The notes beneath the pieces are model-generated. The model worked only from the letters and a program-made list of their open reading frames with translations. It was not told where the DNA came from and searched no databases. Both the position numbers and the translations under genes were made by a program. Below, piece after piece: positions 35,641 to 43,774 of a stretch of DNA of 64,000 nt. Source of the stretch: an uncultured Lachnospiraceae bacterium (lineage in GTDB: Bacteria > Bacillota > Clostridia > Lachnospirales > Lachnospiraceae); the NCBI GenBank assembly GCA_910577045.1, contig CAJTLB010000012.1, positions 54,392 through 118,391 on the forward strand, given 5' to 3'. The first letter of the stretch is position 1; the number at the start of each line of letters is the position of its first letter.

Positions 35641-36705
35641 TTAGTTAGAACGTACCTCTTTCCATAAGGAATTATAAAGCTCTTCGCTTTCTTCCCCTAA
35701 ATAATGGAAAGTCTCACATTTGGAAAGAATAGATTCATCAGGGAAAACAGCAGGGTTTTCCTGATACTCTGTATCTAATAATTCTTTTGCTGCTTTGTTT
35801 GGGGTTGCATAAGTAATATATTCAAAATTTTTTACGGCAATATCTGGGCGGCATAGGAAGTTAATAAAAGCTTCAGCATTTTCTTTATTTTGTGCATTTT
35901 TGGGAATAACCCAACAATCTAGCCAGACATTGCTGCCTTCTTTTGGGATAACATAGGCAAGGTCTTCATTGCTTTCTTGGCAAAATAGTACTTCGCCAGA
36001 ATAAATAACACCTATAGAAGCTTCGCCGCCAATCATTTTATCCCTTACTTGATCTACAACATATGCCTGTACAAGAGGGCGTTGGCTAATTAAAAGTTCT
36101 TTTGCCTGGTTTAATTCTGCTTCATTTGTGCTGTTTAAAGAATAGCCCAAGTACTTTAATGTAATGCCAAAAGTGTCACGGACACTATCCTGCATAAGAA
36201 TATTGCCTTTATACTGTTCATCCCAAAGGACAGCCCAACTGTCAGGTGCTTTTTCTACCATTTTAGTATTATAAAGAATACCTACTGTACCCCAGCAATA
36301 TGGGACACTGTATTTATTTTCTGGGTCAAATTCTTTTGCTGCAGTAAGCTGGGCTTCGTCAATATTTGCATAATTAGGGATATGACTAAAATCAATTTCA
36401 TCCAGTAAGTCGTTTTCAATCATTTTTTGTATCATATAGTCAGAAGGGCAGGCTAAATCATAGGAAATAGCACCTGCTTCAATTACAGGGTACATAATTT
36501 CATTTGTCTCAAATTCATCATAGGAAACCTTAATGCCAGTTTCTTTTTCAAATAAAGTAAGTACTTCTGGATCAATATATTCAGCCCAATTACAGATATA
36601 GAGGTTCCCAGCATCGTTTTTTTGCTGTTTTGCGCCACAGCCAGAAAGTACGGCAGCTATTAAAGAAATTGATAATGCCAAAATAGAAAATTTTTTTAGT
36701 TTCAT
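35641..36705 (-). CDS. potD: spermidine/putrescine-binding lipoprotein
   Basis: 354 residues. Signal peptide with lipobox AAVLSGCG (Cys about 23), then the PotD binding fold starting NLYICNWAEYIDPEVLTLFE, with YSVPYCWGTVGILYNT and DLACPSDYMIQKM. I place the start at the second ATG because the first ATG is part of the Shine-Dalgarno itself (ATGGAGGAAAAAATG). It is the last gene of the pot operon and captures polyamines outside the cell. Confidence 0.93.
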   Translation of the reverse strand: MKLKKFSILALSISLIAAVLSGCGAKQQKNDAGNLYICNWAEYIDPEVLTLFEKETGIKVSYDEFETNEIMYPVIEAGAISYDLACPSDYMIQKMIENDLLDEIDFSHIPNYANIDEAQLTAAKEFDPENKYSVPYCWGTVGILYNTKMVEKAPDSWAVLWDEQYKGNILMQDSVRDTFGITLKYLGYSLNSTNEAELNQAKELLISQRPLVQAYVVDQVRDKMIGGEASIGVIYSGEVLFCQESNEDLAYVIPKEGSNVWLDCWVIPKNAQNKENAEAFINFLCRPDIAVKNFEYITYATPNKAAKELLDTEYQENPAVFPDESILSKCETFHYLGEESEELYNSLWKEVRSN

Positions 36706-36725
36706 TTTTTCCTCCATTTTAAAAA

Positions 36726-37511
36726 TTAAGTAATTGTCTTTTTTTTATGTTTGGCTGGTAAATTGTTAATTGCAATTAAAAGGATTAGCACAGAAAGGAA
36801 TAAAAGTGTGGAAAGTGCATACATTTCTGGCTTAATTCCTTTTTTTACTTCCGAATAAATTTTGGTGCTTAAGGTGTTAATGCCTCTACCCTTAGTAAAA
36901 TAAGTAATAATAAAGTCATCTAACGACATGGTAAAGGATAATAAAAAGCCAGATAAAATACCTGGTAATATATCAGGAAAAATTACTTTCCAAAAGGCAT
37001 AAAGCGGAGTTGCGCCTAAGTCTAACGCCGCTTCATAAGATGCCTTCCCGGTCTGCCGTATTTTAGGCATAACGCTAAGTATCACATATGGGATATTAAA
37101 GGAAATATGCCCAATAAGTACTGTGCTAAAGCCTAAATCAATGCCAAAAGCAATAAAAGCTAACATAAGGGATATTCCTGTTACAATATCTGCATTGAGC
37201 AACGGAATATTTGTAATTCCCATAATAAGGGATTGAGGTATTTTTGGCATCCGGTTAATGCCAATACAGGCAGCAGTCCCTATAATGGTAGCAATTAGGG
37301 CAGAAAGCAAAGCAAGGACTAAGGTTAAGTAAAGGGCTTCCATAATCGCTTTGTTCTGGAAAAGCTGCATATACCATTTAAAGGTAAAACCACCCCATTT
37401 TGCCCTAGATTTTGACTCATTAAAAGAAAGTACCATTAGGGTGACAATTGGGGCATATAAAATAATAAAAATAAGCGCTAAATATAGCCTGCGAAGAAAC
37501 TGTTTTGTCAT
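36726..37511 (-). CDS. potC: polyamine ABC transporter permease PotC
   Basis: 261 residues, six membrane helices, ATPase-docking loop YEAALDLGATPLYAFWKVIF near residue 158, and the PotC-typical LSFTMSLDDFIITYFTKG. It overlaps potB by 4 bases. The two permeases form the membrane channel with PotA as ATPase. Confidence 0.94.
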   Translation of the reverse strand: MTKQFLRRLYLALIFIILYAPIVTLMVLSFNESKSRAKWGGFTFKWYMQLFQNKAIMEALYLTLVLALLSALIATIIGTAACIGINRMPKIPQSLIMGITNIPLLNADIVTGISLMLAFIAFGIDLGFSTVLIGHISFNIPYVILSVMPKIRQTGKASYEAALDLGATPLYAFWKVIFPDILPGILSGFLLSFTMSLDDFIITYFTKGRGINTLSTKIYSEVKKGIKPEMYALSTLLFLSVLILLIAINNLPAKHKKKTIT

Positions 37512-38332
37512 AATACGGCTCCTTTCGCCCCATCATATTTAAAGGTAAATAACATATTAATTAAAATAAATGCCATTAATACTAAAGAAAGGCCAGAACC
37601 AAGGTGCCAGTTATAGGCGGTAGTAAATTCTTGTTCAATAATATTTCCAATTAAGTAGATTTTGCCGCCCCCTAATAAGTTAGAAATAACGAAAGTAGTA
37701 AGGGCAGGGATAAATACCATAGTAATGCCACTTACAACTCCGGGAAGGCTTAAAGGGAAAATAACCCTAACAAAAGTCTGGATAGAATTTGCCCCTAAAT
37801 CCCTGGCAGCATTAATTACATTGTCATCAATTTTAACTAATACATTATAGATAGGAAGTACCATAAATGGCAAGAAATTATATACCATGCCAAAAATAAT
37901 GGCATAAGGCGTATTAATAATATTCTGTTTTGGCAAGTGAAAAAAAGTAAGGATACTGTTTAATACACCATTTTTCTCCAAAATAGTCTGCCATGCAAGA
38001 GTCCGTAATAGGAAATTCATCCACATAGGCAGAATAAAAATAAATACAATAAAACTATGCTGGCTTACACTCATCCCTTTTAAAATCATGGCAAGAGGAT
38101 ATGCTAGTACAAGGCAGATAAGCGTGCTTATAAACGAAAGCAAAAGAGAGATCCACAGTGCCTTTGCATGTTCTTGCGTAGCAATGGCTAATATATTTTC
38201 TAAAGTAAATATGCCAGATTTATCAGTTAAGCCATAATAAAAAATTAAGCAAAGCGGGATAATAGTAAATGCTGCCATCCAGAAAATATAAGGGCCAGCA
38301 ATTAAATATTTCCCTAAAATTTTTCTATTCAT
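37508..38332 (-). CDS. potB: polyamine ABC transporter permease PotB
   Basis: 274 residues, six membrane helices, docking loop INAARDLGANSIQTFVRVIF, and the LPMWMNFLLRTLAWQ segment characteristic of PotB. I start at MNRKILGKYLIAG: this ATG overlaps the potA stop codon, with AGGAGG 12 bases upstream inside potA. The longer open frame runs back into potA and is not needed. Confidence 0.93.
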   Translation of the reverse strand: MNRKILGKYLIAGPYIFWMAAFTIIPLCLIFYYGLTDKSGIFTLENILAIATQEHAKALWISLLLSFISTLICLVLAYPLAMILKGMSVSQHSFIVFIFILPMWMNFLLRTLAWQTILEKNGVLNSILTFFHLPKQNIINTPYAIIFGMVYNFLPFMVLPIYNVLVKIDDNVINAARDLGANSIQTFVRVIFPLSLPGVVSGITMVFIPALTTFVISNLLGGGKIYLIGNIIEQEFTTAYNWHLGSGLSLVLMAFILINMLFTFKYDGAKGAVL

Positions 38333-39401
38333 CGAATGATACGGCCTCCTCATCACTGGATTCTGGTTTGTGCATAATCTGTATATCAAAAGGGTCAACA
38401 TGGATGCCTACTTCACTTCCAACAGGAAACATATCTGTACTGTGGACTAGCCATTCATGGCCATTTGCCATTACATCCATTTCATAATGGACTCCTTTAA
38501 AAATAAGCCCAGTTACCTTGCCACATATTGTCCCTTCTTCTGGTTTTACTAAATCAATATCTTCTGGGCGGATAACAACATCAACTGGCTGGTTATTGCC
38601 AAACCCAGTGTCTACACAAGCAAAACGTGCACCTAAGATCTCTACTAGTTTATCTTCTATCATAGTAGCAGGTAAAATATTGCTTTCCCCAATAAAATCG
38701 GCAACAAACGAATTTTCTGGCTCATTATAAATTTTTTCAGGGGAACCCATTTGTTGGATATATCCCTGGTTCATAACAACAATAGTATCCGACATCGTAA
38801 GGGCTTCTTCTTGGTCATGGGTTACATAAATAAATGTAATGCCAAGTTCATTTTTTAACCGTATTAATTCATATTGCATATTTTGCCGTAATTTTAAGTC
38901 TAATGCCCCAAGTGGCTCATCTAATAAAAGCACCTTTGGCTCATTGACAATAGCCCTTGCAATAGCAATACGCTGTTGCTGCCCGCCGCTTAGAGAATCA
39001 GGGGAACGGTTTTCATAGCCTTCCAGATTCACAAGTTTTAAGGCATATTGAATCTTGTCTTTAATATAGCTTTGTGTTTTTCCTTTTATTTTCAATCCGA
39101 ATGCAATATTTTCTGCTATCGTCATATGGCTAAATAGGGCATATTTTTGGAATACCGTATTAAGTGCCCGTTTATTTGGCGGGACATTTGTAATATCCTT
39201 GCCATCAAAAATCACACTTCCCTTATCAGGTTTTTCAAAGCCGCCCAGAATACGGAGAGTAGTAGTTTTTCCACAGCCACTTGGGCCAAGGAGAGTGACA
39301 AATTCATTCTTATGGATGGACAGATTTAAGTCATCTAATACCAAGCTGCCATCATAGGACTTGCTGATATTTACTAAATCAATTAAGTTATCGCTGTTCA
39401 T
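38325..39401 (-). CDS. potA: polyamine ABC transporter ATPase PotA
   Basis: 358 residues. ATPase domain with Walker A GPSGCGKTT, signature LSGGQQQRI, Walker B VLLLDEPLGALD and the H-loop in YVTHDQEEAL; a C-terminal TOBE domain (about 270-345, VVIRPEDIDLV) is the regulatory part. I start at MNSDNLIDLV, which has AGGAGG ten bases upstream; the ATG eight codons earlier lies before that site. It is the first transporter gene of the operon. Confidence 0.95.
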   Translation of the reverse strand: MNSDNLIDLVNISKSYDGSLVLDDLNLSIHKNEFVTLLGPSGCGKTTTLRILGGFEKPDKGSVIFDGKDITNVPPNKRALNTVFQKYALFSHMTIAENIAFGLKIKGKTQSYIKDKIQYALKLVNLEGYENRSPDSLSGGQQQRIAIARAIVNEPKVLLLDEPLGALDLKLRQNMQYELIRLKNELGITFIYVTHDQEEALTMSDTIVVMNQGYIQQMGSPEKIYNEPENSFVADFIGESNILPATMIEDKLVEILGARFACVDTGFGNNQPVDVVIRPEDIDLVKPEEGTICGKVTGLIFKGVHYEMDVMANGHEWLVHSTDMFPVGSEVGIHVDPFDIQIMHKPESSDEEAVSFDE

Positions 39402-39428
39402 AGAATAAGAACCTCCTGTGTACATTTA

Positions 39429-39962
39429 CTAAAAACTAGGCGGAGTAGATACCCATAAGAGTACGGCCCCTGTTTTGCTGGTAATATAGTGTTTTTTTGC
39501 TGGGACGAAATAAAAAGATTCTCCTTTTTTTGCCCGGTGCGTGGCAGTCCCAATATGGATAGTAATACTTCCTTGTAAAATATAGCCAAATTCCTCCCCT
39601 TCATGGGGATTGTCTGGATATGTAGATCCGCCAGCCTGCAAGGTAAGAAGAATAGGTTCCATCATATTCTTCTGTGCATTGGGGATAATCCATTCAATTT
39701 TATTTAAAAGATCCATATCTGATTTTTCAAAATAGTCGGTTTTCTTAAAAACAACCTGCTCGTCAGAAGAAGCTGTAAAAAAATCATTAATATTTGTGCC
39801 TAGACATTGTAGAATGTCAATTAAAGTAGCAATCGAAGGGGACGTTAGATCTCGTTCTAATTGTGAGATAAATCCCTTAGAAAGTTCTGAACGGTCAGCA
39901 AGCTCCTCTTGGGTAAGCCCTTTTAAAATTCTTAGTTCTTTAATTTTTGCTCCTATTTCCAT
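39429..39962 (-). CDS. XRE-cupin transcriptional regulator of the pot operon
   Basis: 177 residues: an N-terminal helix-turn-helix (about 5-60, LTQEELADRSELSKGFISQL) joined to a C-terminal cupin (about 105-175, NPHEGEEFGYILQGSITIHI). This two-domain type includes PuuR, which senses putrescine. It is the first gene of the pot operon, 27 bases before potA, so it probably represses its own polyamine importer when the ligand is plentiful (inference). Promoter at 40013-40040. Confidence 0.92.
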   Translation of the reverse strand: MEIGAKIKELRILKGLTQEELADRSELSKGFISQLERDLTSPSIATLIDILQCLGTNINDFFTASSDEQVVFKKTDYFEKSDMDLLNKIEWIIPNAQKNMMEPILLTLQAGGSTYPDNPHEGEEFGYILQGSITIHIGTATHRAKKGESFYFVPAKKHYITSKTGAVLLWVSTPPSF

Positions 39963-40012
39963 ATTCGTTCACCCGTAATAAACATGAAGTTTAGTAATAT
40001 TAAACGTATCTA

Positions 40013-40040
40013 ATTATACACGTACTGCATAAAATGTCAA
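40013..40040 (-). promoter_or_regulatory. promoter of the regulator-potABCD operon
   Basis: On the minus strand: TTGACA (40035-40040), 16-bp spacer, TATAAT (40013-40018); both boxes are perfect. The leader of about 45 bases contains no obvious structured RNA. Confidence 0.8.
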
Positions 40041-40110
40041 TGCTTTTCTGTTACAAGTTTAAAAATTTGAGGACTGGTTTTGTATGATTTGCTAAATTAC
40101 TACAAAGAAA

Positions 40111-40139
40111 TTGACAAATTTTAGCAAAATTAGTAAAAT
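40111..40139 (+). promoter_or_regulatory. promoter of the chemoreceptor gene
   Basis: TTGACA (40111-40116), 17-bp spacer, TAAAAT (40134-40139). It is a sigma-A type site; I saw no SigD site here although the product is a chemotaxis protein. Confidence 0.7.
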
Positions 40140-40200
40140 AATAATTAACAGCTATTATTCTTTAGATGGTGTTTAGAATGGAAAAAGGAGAGAGATGTAA

Positions 40201-41661
40201 ATGGAATTAGAAGTTTTAAAAAATGAAGAGAAACGGATGAATATCATTATGTTTCTCTTTTTATTGGTAATCCCTGTTGTAGCATTTATATATGTCTTGT
40301 TATTTAATGGGGGTGGAATGAAAGATGCCATAGCACTTACTATGGTAGTGGGTAGTATTATAACAAAAATATTAGAAAAGCCGCTGGGAAAGTATGCGAA
40401 ATACGTATATATTTCTATTTTACCAGTATTTGGCGCTGTAACAATTGTGCTTGGCACGCCAGCTTGTTTTGGGGCAATGGTAGAGGCGTATTTTTTGGTA
40501 TTATTTTTAGCAGTCGCTTATTATAATGTATCTATTGTTAAAGTTTGTGCGGCAGCAACTATAATACCAAATGTAATTGCTATGGTTCTTTTTCCAGAAG
40601 CATATTTTTCTATGTATACGTTAAGTATCTGGATTTTTATTTGGATGGTATATGTGTTAGCTATTTTAGTTGCAGTAGTAGTGGTTATGCGTACTTGTTC
40701 GTTATTTGCAACTGTAGAGAAAAATGAAGAAAATGTAGAGAAAATGTTAGAAAATGTCAGAAGTGCTTTTGATGGCCTACAACATTCTTCAGGGAAAATC
40801 TATGATGCCTTACATAGTTTTGAAGGCAGTACAGCAGAAATTGCTGCTTCTGCAGAGGAGATTGCTGGAAGTGCTAATATCCAAATTGATCAAGTAAAAG
40901 GAAGCATAGAAATTTTTAATGATTTAAACAATAAAATAGAAAAGTCTGAATCACAAGTAATGCAAACTGTTGAGAATATAAAACAGTTAAAGATAAAAAA
41001 TGATGAAGGAATCCAGGCAATTCAGGCACTTTCTAAAAAATTTAGCGAAAATATAGAGTCTACAAAAGTTGCGTCAGAAGGCATAGCGCAGCTTGCAGAG
41101 AAATCGAGTTCCATTGGTGAAATTATTGAAAGTATTAGCCAGATTGCAAAACAGACAAACTTGCTTGCACTTAATGCAGCAATTGAAGCAGCAAGGGCAG
41201 GGGATGCAGGAAGAGGGTTTGCAGTAGTGGCAGATGAGATTAATGCTTTATCAGGAGAATCAGCGACAGCCACACAAAAGATTGATGCTATTTTAAAAGA
41301 TGTAATTTCTAGTGTAGATGAAATTAAAGGGGTAATTGATGAAAATAATGTAATCGCAAAAGAATCTGATGAAAAGCTAGAAGATACTATAAAAATTTTT
41401 AAAACCATGCTCCAGTCATCAGAAGAAGTGATTTCTATAACAACTTTGTTAAAAGAAGAGTTAGAAAATATTATCCATATTAAAGGACATCTATTACAGG
41501 CAATGGAACAGGTAGAGGATATTTCCCAAAAATCAGTTAAAAATACAGCAGAAATTAGTATTGCTACAGAAGGGCAAGCAACTGGGGCGGAAGATATGCT
41601 GAAATTTATGGAAGATGTCCAACATGGCATGGATCGTCTTTCAGAGATGCTAAACCAATAG
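40201..41661 (+). CDS. methyl-accepting chemotaxis protein with multi-helix membrane domain
   Basis: 486 residues. The first about 170 hold five to six hydrophobic helices and almost no extracellular loop, in place of the usual two helices around a ligand domain. The cytoplasmic signalling domain (about 200-486) has the conserved hairpin tip QTNLLALNAAIEAARAGDAG (CheA/CheW contact) and long coiled coils with methylation-type Glu/Gln pairs. The membrane part may sense a lipid-soluble or membrane-state signal, or interact with another membrane protein (inference). GGAGAG precedes the ATG. A terminator follows at 41681. Confidence 0.92.
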   Translation: MELEVLKNEEKRMNIIMFLFLLVIPVVAFIYVLLFNGGGMKDAIALTMVVGSIITKILEKPLGKYAKYVYISILPVFGAVTIVLGTPACFGAMVEAYFLVLFLAVAYYNVSIVKVCAAATIIPNVIAMVLFPEAYFSMYTLSIWIFIWMVYVLAILVAVVVVMRTCSLFATVEKNEENVEKMLENVRSAFDGLQHSSGKIYDALHSFEGSTAEIAASAEEIAGSANIQIDQVKGSIEIFNDLNNKIEKSESQVMQTVENIKQLKIKNDEGIQAIQALSKKFSENIESTKVASEGIAQLAEKSSSIGEIIESISQIAKQTNLLALNAAIEAARAGDAGRGFAVVADEINALSGESATATQKIDAILKDVISSVDEIKGVIDENNVIAKESDEKLEDTIKIFKTMLQSSEEVISITTLLKEELENIIHIKGHLLQAMEQVEDISQKSVKNTAEISIATEGQATGAEDMLKFMEDVQHGMDRLSEMLNQ

Positions 41662-41809
41662 TGAACAAGTAACAAAATAGGCTATTCTCTACTACCAATA
41701 GAGAATAGTCTTTTCTGCTTTCAGCATATAAACGGCCTTCGCCATCTACTTTAAATTCAGGGCCATAACTGCCTTCTTTCACCACCAGCACAAATTTCAT
41801 CTTTGCCAA
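41606..41809 (-). pseudogene. possible remnant of a small gene
   Basis: A 67-codon frame begins around the MAKMKFVLVVKEGSYGPEF stretch and looks protein-like for about 35 residues, but its second half runs through the chemoreceptor's terminator hairpin and into that gene. No good ribosome site precedes it. It is either a remnant of a lost gene or chance. Confidence 0.2.
41681..41714 (+). terminator. terminator after the chemoreceptor gene
   Basis: CTATTCTCT (41682-41690) pairs with AGAGAATAG (41700-41708), followed by TCTTTT. Confidence 0.8.
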
Positions 41810-41841
41810 AATCTAGCCTTTCATTTATATTCTCAACAATC

Positions 41842-41885
41842 TTGACAAAAGAGTATTTCTATTGTAATATAGTTCTAAAATGAAC
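41842..41885 (+). promoter_or_regulatory. promoter and candidate MarR operator
   Basis: TTGACA (41842-41847), 17-bp spacer, TAATAT (41865-41870). Immediately downstream, over the expected transcription start, GTTC-6-GAAC (41872-41885) forms an inverted repeat, a sensible place for the MarR protein encoded here to repress its own operon. Confidence 0.6.
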
Positions 41886-41901
41886 AAAAAAGGAGGAAAC
41901 T

Positions 41902-42351
41902 ATGCTGCCATTAAACCCATGGGAACATCAAAATGTAATGAAAGCCTTTTATTCCAAATGTGTAGAAGGAGTCTGTGAAAAGCACAAAATCACCCGTATG
42001 GAATTAGATATTCTTTTATTTTTAGCAAACAATCCCCTATTTGACACCGCTTCAGACATTGTAGAAATCCGGTATTTATCAAAATCACAAGTTTCCCTTT
42101 CCATTAAACTATTAGAAAAAAAAGGATTTTTACGTAAAGAATACCAGAAAGGAAACCATAAAACAGTACATTTATTTATTTGCAAAGCCGCTAATGAAGT
42201 GGTAGAAGACGGAAAAAAAGCACAAGAAAAATTTTTAGCCATTCTTTTCCAAGGAATGGAACCAGAAGAAATGGAAGCGATGAAAAGATGGAATGAACAT
42301 ATTTGGAGAAATATAAATCAATATATGAAGGAGGATAAAGAAGATGTATAA
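41902..42351 (+). CDS. MarR family transcriptional regulator
   Basis: 149 residues with the winged helix-turn-helix of MarR proteins: RMELDILLFLANNPLFDTAS, then the recognition helix region RYLSKSQVSLSIKLLEKKGF and the wing RKEYQKGNHKTVHLF. AAGGAGG precedes the ATG. It overlaps the TauE gene by 8 bases, so the two are co-made; the ligand is unknown but is probably related to the exported anion. Confidence 0.9.
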   Translation: MLPLNPWEHQNVMKAFYSKCVEGVCEKHKITRMELDILLFLANNPLFDTASDIVEIRYLSKSQVSLSIKLLEKKGFLRKEYQKGNHKTVHLFICKAANEVVEDGKKAQEKFLAILFQGMEPEEMEAMKRWNEHIWRNINQYMKEDKEDV

Positions 42352-43108
42352 AATACTAATATGTTTTCTAGCCAGCATAGGGGCTGGGCTTGGCACAGGG
42401 TTTGCCGGAATGAGTGCCGCCGCTGTAATTAGCCCAATGCTAATTACATTTCTAAAATTGCCAGCATATGAAGCAGTTGGGATTGCATTAGCAAGCGATG
42501 TTTTAGCAAGCGCAGTAAGTGCTTATACTTATGGGAAAAATAAAAACTTAGATATCCGCAATGGGTTTATAATGATGGTTAGTGTGCTAATATTTACCTT
42601 AGTAGGAAGCTTTGTGGCAAAATTAGTGCCTAATACAACGATGGGAAGTTTTTCTGTTGTTATGACACTGCTTTTAGGAATAAAATTTATTATAAAGCCA
42701 GTAATGACAACAAAAGAGAACATGAATGTAGTAGATAAAAAGAAAAGAATAATACAATCCATTATTAGCGGCATAATGGTTGGGTTTATTTGCGGATTTA
42801 TTGGTGCAGGCGGCGGCATGATGATGTTGCTTCTTCTTACCAGCATATTAGGCTATGAATTAAAAACAGCAGTTGGGACCAGCGTATTTATTATGGCATT
42901 TACCGCATTTACAGGAGCTATAAGCCATTTTGCCATAGGAGGGCTTCCCGACATACAAATATTAGTACTATGTATAGTATTTACCCTTTTATGGGCCAGG
43001 ATAGCCGCCAAATTTGCAAACAAAGCAAGTGCAGTAGTTTTAAACCGTGCTACAGGGGTCGTTTTAGTAATCTTAGGGGCAGCCATCCTAGGGGTGAATT
43101 TAATTTAA
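42344..43108 (+). CDS. TauE/SafE family membrane transporter
   Basis: 254 residues with about eight membrane helices in two homologous halves, each opening with a glycine-rich motif: GAGLGTGFAGMSAAAVISP and GFICGFIGAGGGMMMLLLL. Family members export sulfite, sulfonates or other organosulfur anions. It is coupled to the MarR gene by an overlap. The two large palindromic elements begin 12 bases after its stop, and no ordinary terminator is seen. Confidence 0.9.
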   Translation: MYKILICFLASIGAGLGTGFAGMSAAAVISPMLITFLKLPAYEAVGIALASDVLASAVSAYTYGKNKNLDIRNGFIMMVSVLIFTLVGSFVAKLVPNTTMGSFSVVMTLLLGIKFIIKPVMTTKENMNVVDKKKRIIQSIISGIMVGFICGFIGAGGGMMMLLLLTSILGYELKTAVGTSVFIMAFTAFTGAISHFAIGGLPDIQILVLCIVFTLLWARIAAKFANKASAVVLNRATGVVLVILGAAILGVNLI

Positions 43109-43119
43109 AGAGGAGGGAC

Positions 43120-43345
43120 GCCAATAGCAACCTACTACTCCTATGGTTTCGTTCAAGAATGGGTAAATTCTAAATGCTTCAATTAAGTATTCTGTAAGGA
43201 ACGCAACCAGAGCCTATGCGGCGTCCATGCCGCAGAGCCTCTTGAAACGGGCATCCTGCCCGTTTCTTGCTGTCAGTTTAGTGAAGCATTAAGAATTTAT
43301 ATCCATTCTTTCAATAAACCATAGGAGTAGTAGGTTGCTATTGGC
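43120..43345 (+). repeat. large palindromic element, copy A
   Basis: A perfect 30-bp inverted repeat (43120-43149 with 43316-43345; ends GCCAATAGC...GCTATTGGC) continues inward with a few mismatches to about 62 bp (TGCTTCA near 43175, TGAAGCA near 43282). The roughly 98-base interior contains a core at 43202-43270 with two hairpins: TGCGGC-GTCCAT-GCCGCA (43217-43234) and AAACGGGC-ATCCT-GCCCGTTT (43245-43265). The core recurs, inverted, in copy B. No gene, transposase or CRISPR-like repeat is present. Function unknown. Confidence 0.85.
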
Positions 43346-43448
43346 TGTGTCTTTAAATGGGGAAGAATAAGTAGAAAAAAACATACCTAATAATTTTTTA
43401 TCATATTCCTATCCATTTTTATAGGTAAGGTAAGAATAGAGACTACCA
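43346..43448. other. spacer between palindromic elements A and B
   Basis: A/T-rich, 103 bases. It contains only a small hairpin (CCTAT / ATAGG near 43408-43425). No gene or promoter is convincing. Confidence 0.5.
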
Positions 43449-43672
43449 GCAGAGGGAGATAGGCATGGGTGTTTGCGACTGTGAAGGGGACTGATGGTTC
43501 TTAGTGTTCTGGCGGCATGGAGCAATAGACGAACAGGATGTTCGTCTAAGGGGCTTCTGCGGCAGGGACGCCGCATAGGCTCCGGTTGCGGGAAAACAAA
43601 TAACTAGGGCAGAACACTTAGAACCATCTGTTTCCTGAACCGGAGCAAACACCCATGCCTATCTCCCTCTGC
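43449..43672 (-). repeat. large palindromic element, copy B (inverted)
   Basis: A perfect 28-bp inverted repeat (43449-43476 with 43645-43672; ends GCAGAGGGAG...CTCCCTCTGC) plus a near-perfect 19-bp inner pair (43493-43511 with 43610-43628). The interior carries on the minus strand the same core as copy A: CGCAACCGGAGCCTATGCGG, the hairpin TGCGGC-GTCCCT-GCCGCA (43558-43575) and AGACGAAC-ATCCT-GTTCGTCT (43527-43547). The outer arms have no resemblance to those of copy A. A 69-codon frame inside it is a by-product of the structure. Confidence 0.85.
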
Positions 43673-43715
43673 GTTCCTCTCTCTATCCCCCCCTTACATA
43701 TAAAAAAATTCCCTC

Positions 43716-43744
43716 TTAACAAATTCAATCTAGTGTGGTAAGAT
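43716..43744 (+). promoter_or_regulatory. promoter of the lactonase gene
   Basis: TTAACA (43716-43721), 17-bp spacer, TAAGAT (43739-43744), 30 bases before the start codon. Confidence 0.6.
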
Positions 43745-43774
43745 ATGAGCATATAATCTGAAGGAGGGCATATC

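Noticed and set aside
41022..41675. 217-codon minus-strand frame, Ser/Ile-rich
   Set aside because: Antisense to the chemoreceptor signalling domain; composition is the complement of Ala/Glu coiled coil.
43443..43652. 69-codon minus-strand frame
   Set aside because: It is contained in palindromic element B; there is no ribosome site, and its sequence follows the repeat.
43120..43672. CRISPR-like or attC-like array, or inserted IS element
   Set aside because: Only two copies, inverted to each other, with unlike arms; no spacers, no cas genes, no integron integrase boxes and no transposase.
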